A stretch of 64,000 bases of DNA from Thysanoteuthis rhombus (taxonomy: Eukaryota > Mollusca > Cephalopoda > Oegopsida > Thysanoteuthidae): the NCBI GenBank assembly GCA_963457665.1, contig OY735219.1, forward strand, positions 24,211,685 through 24,275,684, in the 5' to 3' direction. Below are positions 49,914 to 59,725 of the stretch, one piece after another. The notes below the pieces were generated by a model, which was not told the DNA's origin, did no database searches, and worked only from the letters and a program-made list of their open reading frames with translations. Within the stretch, counting starts at the first letter, position 1. Each line of letters starts with the position of its first letter. A program made the position numbers and the translations under genes.

Positions 49914-50114
49914 ATAGAAATATGGGTAAAAACTCAGTCTTCTGTCAGATCTGTAGTTTGATAAGACAAATTGAGAACGATTTTGTCTGTGTAAAAGGAA
50001 AGTAGTAATTAATGCTATGTAATAAAATAGAATTCTATATAAATAGCTTTGGGGAGTTAGGTGGAAGAACACCTTTTAAAGTAAGATCACGCTTCCTTTA
50101 CAGTGCATGTGTTT
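49914..50114 (+). repeat. ~200-bp direct repeat, copy B
   Basis: Copy of 49078-49280 (ATAGAAATATGGGTAAAAAC to TTTACAGTGCATGTGTT). The intervening 630 bp is unrelated, so these are two insertions or a dispersed duplication rather than a tandem array. Confidence 0.9.
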
Positions 50115-50821
50115 TGAATGTATGTTATTTTCTCAAATAAAGACGTTTTCTTCTTGGTTATTATTAGCATTTGACTTGGGATAAATCTTACTGTTCATTC
50201 ATAACTTGAATTTCCTTTCTGATCTTTTGGTTTCTTGGTTATGAAGCACCAAAAATATAAGACCATTTCTTTTTTTTTTCTTTCTTTTAAATTCTATAAA
50301 TATCAAATTTCCCTCATGAAAATTTGAAAAATTCCACAATATATAACATGTTGATTGTGAGTATTTATCAAACTCATTTATCACATATGTGATAAAATAG
50401 TCTTGAAATAAATTTCTTAAAAAAATAATTAATCTTAAGTTGCTCTTATTGCTTCAGTGGTTTCAACCCTAAAAATAATCTTTGTATATGAGTTTCTGAG
50501 GAAAAAGTTGAGGCCAGGTGCTTGTTTGTGGGTGGATCTAGTATCTTTTACAACCATGACATGCTTTCTGAAAGTTGAGCTGGTAGAAGAACCTACATTG
50601 AAATATTCAGTATCAAAAGATATTTTTTACTCATGCACAGTAAACAGGTGTGGCTCATCTGATAAAGATGTTGGTTCTTTACCTTCCTATATTCATTTGC
50701 CTAGGAATGACATTCTTGTCTCATTGCTAAACGGTTTATCAGTTAATAAACTTACCTCTGCCCACAAAGTATATGTATTTGGTCACATTAGTCCATCCAT
50801 CTATCTGTCTCTGTAAGTCCA

Positions 50822-51326
50822 TCTCTGTCGTTTTGTCCCTCTGTCGTTTTGTCCCTCTGTCTGCCTCTGTCGTTTTGTCCCTCTGTCTGCCTCTGTCGTT
50901 TTGTCCCTCTGTCTGCCTCTGTCGTTTTGTCCCTCTGTCTGCCTCTGTCGTTTTGTCCCTCTGTCTGCCTCTGTCGTTTTGTGCCTCTGTCGTTTTGTCC
51001 CTCTGTCCGCCTCTGTCGTTTTGTCCCTCTGTCCGCCTCTGTCGTTTTGTCCCTCTGTCCGCCTCTGTCGTTTTGTCCCTCTGTCCGTCTCTGTCGTTTT
51101 GTCCCTCTGTCGTTTTGTCCCTCTGTCCGCCTCTGTCGTTTTGTCCCTCTGTCCGCCTCTGTCGTTTTGTCCCTCTGTCCGCCTCTGTCGTTTTGTCCCT
51201 CTGTCCGCCTCTGTCGTTTTGTCCCTCTGTCCGCCTCTGTCGTTTTGTCCCTCTGTCCGTCTCTGTCGTTTTGTCCCTCTGTCCGTCTCTGTCGTTTTGT
51301 CCCTCTGTCTGTCTCTGTCCGTCCGT
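50822..51326. repeat. 26-bp minisatellite, 20 units with three 16-bp short units
   Basis: The word CGTTTTGT recurs 20 times from 50829 to 51293. Seventeen units are spaced by 26 bases, with core TCGTTTTGTCCCTCTG followed by TCTGCCTCTG, TCCGCCTCTG or TCCGTCTCTG. Three short units (starting 50829, 50975 and 51095) lack that 10-base extension. The variants are in blocks: TCTGCC in the first part, TCCGCC in the middle, TCCGTC at the end and once internally. Strong C/T strand asymmetry. The 26-base period is not a multiple of three, so open frames on both strands are an artefact. Confidence 0.97.
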
Positions 51327-52439
51327 AAGATATTTCCATGAGTACTTTATGAATTCCAATGTAAGTTAGTTGAAGATCGGGCAACAGGGTAAGGAAGAGT
51401 TGGTTAAATTTGGGGGCAGATCAATGCATAATTATTTCCCTGTTAGCAAAAGTATGCACTCTATGGGAGCTTTCTTACTAGAAGAAATACCAAATTTTTG
51501 TCTATTGATTCTTACACTGACGATGATGGAAGACAATAAACATTATCAACATCTTGTATTTCTTTATTTTGATAAAGTTGAAAGATGTGTACAGTTTATG
51601 GAGAAGGTACTATGAATGATTTAATGTATCAAAAGTGGTTTGCAAAGTTTCCTGCTGGAGATTTCTTGTTGAATGATGCTCCTTAATCGAATACACCCAT
51701 TGAGTTTAAAAGCGATAAAATCAAAATATTACTTGATGATACTGCCATACAACTAATATGACTGTCAACATATTTGAAGTATTGAAATCAACTCTTGAGT
51801 TTGCACCAGCTTGTTTATGTTAGTTATTTTGATGTGTGGCTTCCACATAAGTTGAGCAAATAAAACATACTGGACCGTATTCCAACATGCAATTTGATAC
51901 TCGAACATAACAAAAATGTTTTGTTTATGAAGCAAATTGTGATAGATGTGATGAAAAGTGAATATTTTGTAACAATGTGGAGTGCAAAAATATTGTGGGG
52001 CAAGTGAAATGAACCACCATTAACTGCACCAAAGGTTAGTCTTCATCCAAGCAAGGTGTTGGTTTGTACGTGGTAGGATGATTTATCATGATCTGTCAGC
52101 TGCAAATCATAACCGAGTATGAAGTTCACTCATGTGTAGACACTAAAATAATTTTTTTGTATTAAAAATGCCAAAAATGATCTACTGAGTTTCAAGTTCT
52201 CTTTTCAATTAAAGAGATTTTTTCATGTTGTACAGAAATTAAACTAAATTGTCCTCCTCTTCACTATGTTTTTGTCTTTGAACTATCAGCAAAAAATGTC
52301 ATCAAAACCTTGCTTTATTCAGTTTTTAAGTTGATCTAGATATGAATGTATCATGCATACTGGCCACACCATAGGTGATTGAATTAATTGATTAAACACG
52401 GAGCAATCAGACAAGACTGACTTGAAAGTCATTCTTTGG

Positions 52440-52590
52440 CCTATGAACATAGGGAGCTAGAAGACTGAAGATTTAAACATTTACTCTCTATGTCTAGAGA
52501 ACCCCCCCCCCAGCTTTTAGTTGGGAGTTCAATTTGCAATGTCAGTTCATGTTTAATTGATCCCTTGGTTTATATCAGCAATGTTCATGC
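52440..52590 (+). repeat. GAGGGCTGAAAA-family dispersed repeat, truncated copy 4
   Basis: Starts at TAGGGAGCTAGAAGACTGAA, continues through a C-run, GGGAGTTCAATTTGCAATGT, and TTAATTGATCCCTTGG, then stops. The 3' half found in the other copies is missing. Confidence 0.6.
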
Positions 52591-52622
52591 TTGAAGCAGT
52601 GGTGTAGCACTATCATCCTAAC

Positions 52623-52625
<3 letters not shown>

Positions 52626-52668
<43 letters not shown>
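52626..52668. repeat. (TA)n microsatellite, left flank of foldback
   Basis: About 20 TA units ending in AAATGAG. Directly adjoins the left arm of the hairpin at 52677. Confidence 0.95.
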
Positions 52669-52670
<2 letters not shown>

Positions 52671-52676
52671 GAGAAA

Positions 52677-52887
52677 GATGTAAAAAAAGAAAGCCAAACT
52701 TTTTAGTTATGTTTTTGAGGTATTATAGTTTTTAATAAGCCTCAACTGGTTTCATACATGTCTGCAGACGGCTGATTCACATCTGTTTCTCAGCCCTCTG
52801 AAGACATGTACGAAACTGGTTAAGGCTTATTAAAAACTTTTATACATCAGAACCATAACTGAAAAGTTATGCTTTCCTTTTTTTCAC
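52677..52887. mobile_element. Long inverted-repeat (foldback) MITE between two (TA)n tracts
   Basis: Left arm 52677-52775 and right arm 52790-52887 are inverted complements over about 95 bases. Landmarks: AAAGCCAAACTTTTTAGTTA, GTTTTTAATAAGCCTCAACT and CATACATGTCTGCAGAC against GACATGTACGAAACTGG, GGCTTATTAAAAAC and AACTGAAAAGTTATGC, with about one mismatch in eight. GGCTGA/TCAGCC pairs extend the stem into a ~14-base loop. (TA)n tracts abut both sides. No coding capacity. A non-autonomous DNA transposon with a TA target is the simplest reading, but the superfamily is unknown. Confidence 0.8.
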
Positions 52888-52926
52888 TTTTTGAAAATTT
52901 ATTCAACCCTTATTGCTGAATTTACT

Positions 52927-52929
<3 letters not shown>

Positions 52930-52974
<45 letters not shown>
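52930..52974. repeat. (TA)n microsatellite, right flank of foldback
   Basis: About 22 TA units followed by CACGCACTC. Confidence 0.95.
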
Positions 52975-52977
<3 letters not shown>

Positions 52978-53262
52978 GCACTCATTTGAACCACAATAGA
53001 CATGAATGATGTGCTTTGTTGAATCCATCTCTTAGCTTTGTATATCTATTCACTATTCATTTTGAAATCTGTTTGCAAGACAGTTTTCAGAAACCAAATC
53101 TATCAAACAATTAGAGTTTTATATATAGTAAAAAATCTTTTTGAATAAGTTGCCTTGTCATGTTGAAAATGGTGCCAGTGTGGATAGGTTTTAGAAATTA
53201 TGGAGAGAGCATGAGCTTACAAGGACATTTTGGGGATCTATCTGATGGAATTTTGAAGAGAA

Positions 53263-53318
53263 TTTGATTTGTATATTGTGTTGAATTATTTACGATTCAA
53301 CACAATATACGAATCAAA
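53263..53318. repeat. Near-perfect 24-bp inverted repeat with 8-bp loop
   Basis: Arms TTTGATTTGTATATTGTG TTGAAT (53263-53286) and ATTCAACACAATATACGA ATCAAA (53295-53318) differ at one position. Loop TATTTACG. Could extrude as a stem-loop in RNA or a cruciform in DNA. No similar copy seen elsewhere in the window. Confidence 0.9.
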
Positions 53319-53736
53319 TCATTTATATTCATGTACATTCAAGTTGATGCGTAAATCTAACCATGTATTGAGCTTATATGCAAATTTTTCTGTTTATTAA
53401 CTTGTTTATTTGCACTCAAATGAGATAATTCCATTGGTTGATTTAGATTTCTATTATAACGTAATCATGAAATTTTACGTCGTAGAAGACTTCATGTTAG
53501 ATCATTACCCATTAAAACAGCTTGAGACTTTAAAAAAAATTGACATTAGAATACTTGAATTATTAAAAATGAATTACCTAATAAAACAGCTTTAAGCTCC
53601 TGAATGCTGATCCATACATAAATTACCCCATAATTTCTGATAGGTATATTGTAGTATTGCTTATAATTGGAGATGCCCAAAGAAGCATAATAAAATTATC
53701 ATTATTATTATTCATGCATCCACATGTTCACATCAG

Positions 53737-53960
53737 ATGTTTTGTGGTCATTGCTAGAGACTGAATGACACCAAGTCCCCAGCCCTCCTCTCAGCATTCC
53801 CACAGTCTTCAGCAATGCTGTGGTTTGCACTTTCTCGCTTCTTGCTGGATGTTTGGTTGTCACTGCTGAAGGCTGAATGACAATAAATCTCCTCAGGTAT
53901 CCAGTCCTCCACTCAGCGTCCTCACATATCACAGAAGCGCTGTGGTTTGATCTGTCCCAA
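53737..53960 (+). repeat. ~112-bp tandem duplication
   Basis: ATGTTTTGTGGTCATTGCT with GAGACTGAATGACA and GCTGTGGTTTG recurs at 53849 as ATGTTTGGTTGTCACTGCT with AGGCTGAATGACA and GCTGTGGTTTG. A third, fainter partial unit with GGCTATTGCTGAAGACT follows at about 54010. Confidence 0.75.
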
Positions 53961-54224
53961 CCTCCCTCCCCACTTTTCTAACACTTATGCATTGTTCACT
54001 CTAGCCATTAGGCTATTGCTGAAGACTAGAAGTTGCAAGTCTTGTCTTTCTTGTACCCTCATCAATCATCAGTCAAAATCAAAATAATCTGGATAAGCAT
54101 ATTTTTGTTGTTGAATTGAAATTGTTTGGTTTCTTTGCTTATATAAACTAAAATAATTACATTTTCTTATGAATTACTTGCTCCACTAACTTTCCTACTG
54201 TTGTCTTCTAATCTATTTATTGTA

Positions 54225-54500
54225 AGGTGAGGGGTATGCAATATACTTGATTGAAATAACTTGAGATGCAGGATAACTGGACAGGACTTTCTCGTGTATC
54301 TTTATCTAATTTTTAGACTGTTCTGTAGTGTTAACAATAAAGGCCACAGCTCCTGTCTTGTGAAGTCAAAATCCATCGATGGTTTAAATGCTTTGGGGGG
54401 GGGAGTCAATTTTTACTCGCGTTTTACTACTGCCATTAAGTAAGGAGAGGGGGGCACAGTATACTTGAAAGAAATAATTCAAGATGCTGAATAACAAGAT
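54225..54500 (+). repeat. Short local duplication, ~214 bp apart
   Basis: TAAGGTGAGGGGTATGCAAT then ATACTTGATTGAAATAA and AGATGC-G-ATAAC near 54224-54280 recur near 54438-54495 as TAAGGAGAGGGGGGCACAGT then ATACTTGAAAGAAATAA and AGATGCTGAATAAC. Confidence 0.7.
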
Positions 54501-55507
54501 TTATTCTATGAACCAAATGTGTAGTGCAAAAGTGAAACATTGTTTTTAGTTTTTATGGTGTCATTTGATGCTGCCAGTGGAAGGGTATCGTTGCTGGTGC
54601 CCTCAATCATGGCTTCTTCCAATGACCTCATTCCATTTATAATCTCTTTTATATCCTCCCACTTCTCAGAATATAATTTATTTAACTGGGCAACCAATGA
54701 CTGACTAATAAATCACTAGAAGATGTCTTGAAAGCAGTTCACAATACTTACATTCTTAAAAGATGTCTGGAATGTCTTGAGATTTTTATCAATTGTCTCA
54801 TATTTCTTTCAAGAACCATGGTTTATTGAAATCTTTGGAAATATTTGACTATTTCATTGCCATATTCTTGAATTTCATTTTGATAGAAGTTTCCAATTAG
54901 TAATGGCTCTTATGTTCCAACAGGACTAATGGAAAAAAGTTCAAACCTTTGAAGTTCTGTTTTTTAATTCAAAAAAATCTGTTGTTTTCATTCACCCATT
55001 CACAAAAATGCTTTATTATGTTATGGCATGATTTCTCTGCTAATGAATCATCGTTTTATATCCTGTTTACTTACATGATACAGACAGAATTTTGAATTCT
55101 TTAACCTACGATATTAAGAATTTTATGGAACCAAAAAATACCTTACTTTTCAGTTAGAAACCCACAAAATCAAAGATAGTTGGTTCTCAATGTTTCAAAA
55201 AGTGTTTGCATACAAATTGTCCTTGTTGAATGACATTGAATAAGAAATCTGTACGAATAGAGCATTGAAATGTGTCTCTATGTACTTGATGTATGTTGTA
55301 GTGTTGAAGACTAGAAATATTCCCTTCCAAATATTTAAAATGTGGCAGACGTGAAAATTAATTTTGATGTGGCCTAAATTTCGCTTTATGTGGAATTTGG
55401 GGAAATGCCCACAACTTATCTTAATTTTCCTATTTTCTCCATTTATCTATTCATTCTGAAGAGGCTATCTCATTTTTATCATCTATCAAAACTTTTTTCT
55501 TCTTCAG

Positions 55508-56256
55508 GTTCTACCCACCCATCTCAGATAAGGCGACTACGTCCAGCCTCTGCCTGCCTAGGGAGCAGTAGTGGCCTGACTGTGGCCCTCCCTCCCCGCC
55601 AATGCACAACACCTTTAACGCCTACTCAGTACCATGTGAGCCACGGTGGGCCCACTAATAATAACAACAACAACAACAACAACAACTCTTCTTCATCCTC
55701 CTCTTCATCATCATCATCGTCATCGTCGTCGTCGTCATCTGCAGCCATGTCTACTCTGGTGCTGCGTAGTCTCAGCATGCCTACATCATCATTCCATCAC
55801 ACATCTTTAAGTTCAGCATCATCGTCATTGTCCAATGGGGCAGGAGGAAGCAATATGCACCAGCAGCAACAACAACAACAGCAACAACAACAACAACAAC
55901 AGCAACAGCAACAGCAGCCGCCAGCTCCAACCAAGGTCTACTCAGCTCCACCTATGCCTCCACCCCACTTTAGAGGGAGTCAGCATAATCCTCACATCTT
56001 GTACCCATCGTCAAGCTTCGAGTCAGGCTTGGGCTCTTCGATTATGTCGGCATCCAGTGACAACAACCCAATTGCAGACAATGAAAGCAATGAATGCAAT
56101 GTCTGCTACGAACGTTCAATAAACTGTGTTCTCTACACATGTGGCCACATGTGCATGTGTTTTGAGTGTGCTATGGCTGTGAAGAAGGATCGTGGTGCCC
56201 TCTGCCCAATTTGCAGACAACACATTAAAGATGTCATAAAAATTTTCCGGTCCTGA
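55508..56256 (+). CDS. neur: Neuralized, terminal exon with poly-N/S/Q tracts and C-terminal RING
   Basis: The acceptor CTTCTTCAG ends at 55507; the phase-1 entry makes Gly with the base at 48710 and then 248 codons to TGA at 56254-56256. The first part is a low-complexity linker: 10 Asn (55657-55686), 18 Ser (55687-55740), and 19 Gln (55861-55917) after a Met-His. A Pro-rich segment follows. The C-terminus is a C3HC4 RING: CNVC at 56095, then CGHMCMCFEC and CPIC ending at 56214, followed by RQHIKDVIKIF and the stop. The CGHMCMC core and the short tail after CPIC are typical of Neuralized, which uses the RING to recruit an E2 and ubiquitinate Notch ligands. Open frame upstream of 55508 (from about 55390) is intronic read-through, since the acceptor and phase fix the exon start. 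Confidence 0.95.
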
Positions 56257-58015
56257 GAGAGCAGTGCAGAGCAACAATGGAACTGAAGCGTTGAAATTTT
56301 ATCATAAGCAAAACTAAAAAAAAAAGCAAACCAAAAAAAACCAAAACAAAAACAAAAAACAAATTTAGTTTAGTGAATCGCAAAAAGAAACAAACAGCTA
56401 AAAATTGAACAAATTGTTGTTCTCCCCACTAAACAAATTGGTCTGTGACATAATTCCAGAAGGTCATTGGTCCACGTTTTATCTGCTTTTCATCTGATTA
56501 TATGGGGAAGTTACAATATACAATAATGTGAACAGTTGCTAGCCTCTGTAGATTTGGGGGCAGAACCTAGCCTTCTTTTTCCCTCCTATTGGGGATTAGC
56601 AATGGTTGGTGCTGACACAATGATAATAATAATGATGATAATGATAACATTGCCTACACATTTACCATAAAAACATTTTAAAAGGTCAAATTACCCAAAA
56701 CGATTTAAGAGTATTATGGCAAAGGAGTAAACCTTTGTAAATGAAAAGTTTAAAAAAACAAAAAACAAAAAAAAACTTTAATAATGGACTTATACAGTAT
56801 TGTGTAGAAATGTTTTCTGGAAGCTCTTTTATTCCTGATTTTCTGTAGGAATTTTTGTATAATGAGAAAAATTTCACAATATTCATCTTCTATTTTAATA
56901 ATTCTGCAAAATGTATTGCTACTGATTTTTTTTTTTTTTTTTTTATTTGAAATGGAATCTCAGGATTTTTTAAACTTGGAAATGTCAGAATATCACCAGC
57001 TTCTGTCATCTAAGTTGACTACTCTCTCATGTGTATATAACAATAATATTAATACAGAGTAAAGTAGAGCTATAAAGATTACTGTGGGGTCAAGACAAGA
57101 CTGTATGTATGTGTGTATGCCTGTGAGGAGTTTAGCATGTGTGTCTCTGCATGTATGTAAATAAGTTGCTTCTTTTTTGTCTTAAATTACAACCTAACAA
57201 CAGTAGACACTCAAACATGAGTTGAATGGTACATTTTTCAATTTAGAATATCCTCCACCCCACCCCCCACACACACACACTTATTTTTTATGTGGCACTT
57301 ATTTTGTACACTGGATTGTGGCATATGGTTTGTGCTGCCTGCCAAATCAGCACAGTCCAAGTCAGCAATTTGGAAATCGACATTAATTCTTATTTGTAAA
57401 CTTCCCATCCAACTCTTCCGAAATCTCCTGCAATCATGACTGACTAATTTGTTTTAATGTTTGATAGAAATTCAATTTCCTTTTCAGAAACCAATCAGGG
57501 GAATTGTTTTGAATCGATTTTTTTTCCAAAAAGTTGATTGAAAAAAACTCCAAGTGAGCTTTTGACCTCACTCTAAGAAATCTTCTCATTTCAAAGATGA
57601 TCATAGCAGGAGATGCGAGTTACTGTAAAATTTCATTACACCTACTCTCAAACCTCTACCAAATAATGCAAAGTATTCTCTCTCTATTTTTTCTATCCTC
57701 TCCCCCTACCCCCACCACTCTTTACTTCTCTTTACCTCTATTCAAAGATCCAACTCATAGCCTCTTGTTTGGGCAACAAATTGAGTGAACCTGCCAAAAA
57801 TTTTGCCTTCTCTGGGACTTGTCATATAGGTTTCAGCAATATAGTTTCCTAATTCTATTTTCAGCTGAGGTCAAAGATAGATGAATCTGACCCAATCTTA
57901 CCACTTACCTCTGAATGGATCAACCAGAAAAAAATCCTTCTTAGGAATTTCCTCAACTCCTGTCCTTACAACAAAAACACAAATGAATGAAAGAATAAAT
58001 ATATTCATAAATATA
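56257..58015 (+). other. neur: Probable 3' UTR of Neuralized
   Basis: Non-coding DNA after the TGA at 56254. It is AT-rich with A-runs (56316-56360), short AAT/GAT repeats (56625-56650), a T-run at 56928-56943 and a (CA)n tract near 57266-57281. The first canonical AATAAA is at 57994-57999, so the simplest 3' UTR is about 1.75 kb. Further AATAAA hexamers lie downstream (for example 60711-60716), so longer forms are possible. The end is inferred, not seen. Confidence 0.45.
57994..57999 (+). terminator. First canonical poly(A) signal after the Neuralized stop
   Basis: AATAAA, the first exact hexamer downstream of the stop at 56254-56256. It lies in an AT-rich context followed by a T/G-rich stretch from 58028. 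Use is not demonstrable from sequence alone. Confidence 0.35.
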
Positions 58016-59374
58016 CATGGTTATCAAATTTGTTTTTCTTTTAGTGAGGAATAATATTGCTTGGTAATTGCCTTGGCTGTAACTTTGTAGCAACTGCAAA
58101 TAACAATTGTGTATTTAGTCACTAAATATTTTGCATGCACCACTTCTGTTACTAACTCTAAGTTCTGTCATTCATGATTTCTTAGGCTTTGTTTAAAATC
58201 CAATGACTTGAATGAAGAAAAAATCCTGAAGATTTGCACCATGAAACTACAGGGGGAAAACCCCTTGAACCTATTTTGGCAAATGATGAATGTTTTAATG
58301 TCTCAGCTGGCTGGATTTTTATCAGCTTTTTGAAAATCACTTTATATTCAAGATTGTTGTTTGAACACTTCCATCCTGGTGATTGACTGGAAGATTCTTT
58401 CCCATCCAATTTGCCCTTCACTCTTTTCTTCAGATTTTATCAACAAAAAAAAAAAGAAAAATGTAAATTCAACGACTATTTATATGTATAAAAAGCATTT
58501 TGCTTTGTGTTTTGACAAAATTGAAACAACGACAACTATTTTCTATCATTTGGCCACAATAATTCCAGTTTGTTTTAACAATATGCAAATTGATCAATTT
58601 TTCTCGATGCAGATTGCACAGATGAAAATGAAACCAGACTCACTCGGGAGTAATTTTGTAGGCGGATATTTAAAACCCTGAGTTTATTCTATTTAAAACA
58701 AAATTTACAGAAGTGTAATTCTTCTCTCTACTGCAAAGATTAAAGTCTGGCTTCATTTTCCTGTCGCTAATATAGAAAGTGCTACTCGTATAAAGTACAG
58801 TCGCATTTCAAGTTTCCTTCCATTTCCCAAGGTTCATTTCATTGATTAATAAGAAATCAAATTTAAGCTGCAAAGACGCACACGAAAGCTTATCATGATT
58901 TCAGGTTATTTTTAGAATTGAAATCCAAGTGAATTTTACTTTTCCGTGGTGATAGTATGCCCTCTCTCCAAATTTGTATCAATATCTGTCCTGTACATAT
59001 GTGCCTGTTTTTTTTTTTTTCTTTTTTTTTTTTCTTCTCTTTTTTTTTCCCAAGATGCGTTCGCATATCTCTATCAGACTCAAGACACTTTTTGGTCAGT
59101 CCTCAACATGTGAAAGAGCAGAAAGAGGGAGGAAGGGGGTAATGTGATTTATTTAATGGTTGCTATGATGTCAGAAGAGAATGTGTGATGTTATCAAGAG
59201 AACATTTATTGTGATTGATTTTTTTTTTTTTCCGTTACTGATTTCCTCAAATAACTTTCGATTGAAAGGGTGAAACTGGTCAGGGGACTAGAAATTTTTT
59301 TTATCAAAATTGGTTTTTAGATGCATCCATGCATCTATCTATATAAGACACATTTTGGTTGGGCGATCCTTAAT

Positions 59375-59725
59375 ATGTTAAATATCAATTTTCTCAGCTG
59401 TATCATGTTATGAAACTTTTCCAGACCTTGGGGTGAACCATCCTTATCTTCCTGTTCTCTCTCTCCTCCTTCTACCACTAGAAATGCTTAATATCAATTT
59501 TCTCAACCGTATGATGTTCAATCAATATGAAACTTGGTCCAGACCTTTGTGTGAACCATCCTCATTTTCCTCTTCCTGCTGTTACTACCACAACTAGTAA
59601 TGTTAAGTATCCATTTTCCCAGCCATATCATTAGATTGATATGAAGTTTGGTCCAGACCTTTTAGTGAGCCATCGTCATTTTCTTCTCTCTCCTCCTGCT
59701 ACTACTACTACCACTACTACTACCA
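59375..59725 (+). repeat. ~110-116-bp tandem repeat, three copies, in 3' flank
   Basis: Units start ATGTTAAATATCAATTTTCT (59375), ATGCTTAATATCAATTTTCT (59484) and ATGTTAAGTATCCATTTTCC (59600). Each continues through CAG-CGTAT-ATG, CCAGACCTT-G-GTGA, CCATCCTCATTTTCC and a CTCCT/CTACTA-rich tail. It lies about 1.4 kb beyond the first AATAAA, so could be in a long 3' UTR or flank. Confidence 0.85.

Larger units (their letters stand above)
48711..55507 (+). other. neur: Neuralized intron, 6.8 kb, phase 1
   Basis: Donor GTAAGT at 48711, acceptor CTTCAG at 55507. It is unusually repeat-rich: a 200-bp direct duplication, a 26-bp minisatellite, a member of a dispersed repeat, a foldback element between two (TA)n tracts, a short perfect hairpin and two local tandem duplications, each listed separately. 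51.4-52.4 kb and 54.7-55.4 kb hold nothing I can identify. Confidence 0.85.

Noticed and set aside
50822..51326. CRISPR-like array
   Set aside because: Units are contiguous with no unique spacers, in a eukaryotic intron.
50739..51384. Long open frames of 146-206 residues on both strands
   Set aside because: They are a by-product of a 26-bp tandem unit without stops; because 26 is not a multiple of three, every frame is equally open.
55390..55507. Upstream start for the RING exon as a single-exon gene
   Set aside because: A strong polypyrimidine acceptor at 55507 and exact phase match to 48710 show that this is intron read-through.
55835..56122. Second plus-strand frame in the terminal exon
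   Set aside because: A frame-shifted reading of the CAA/CAG tract; the RING frame is fixed by splice phase and the conserved cysteines.
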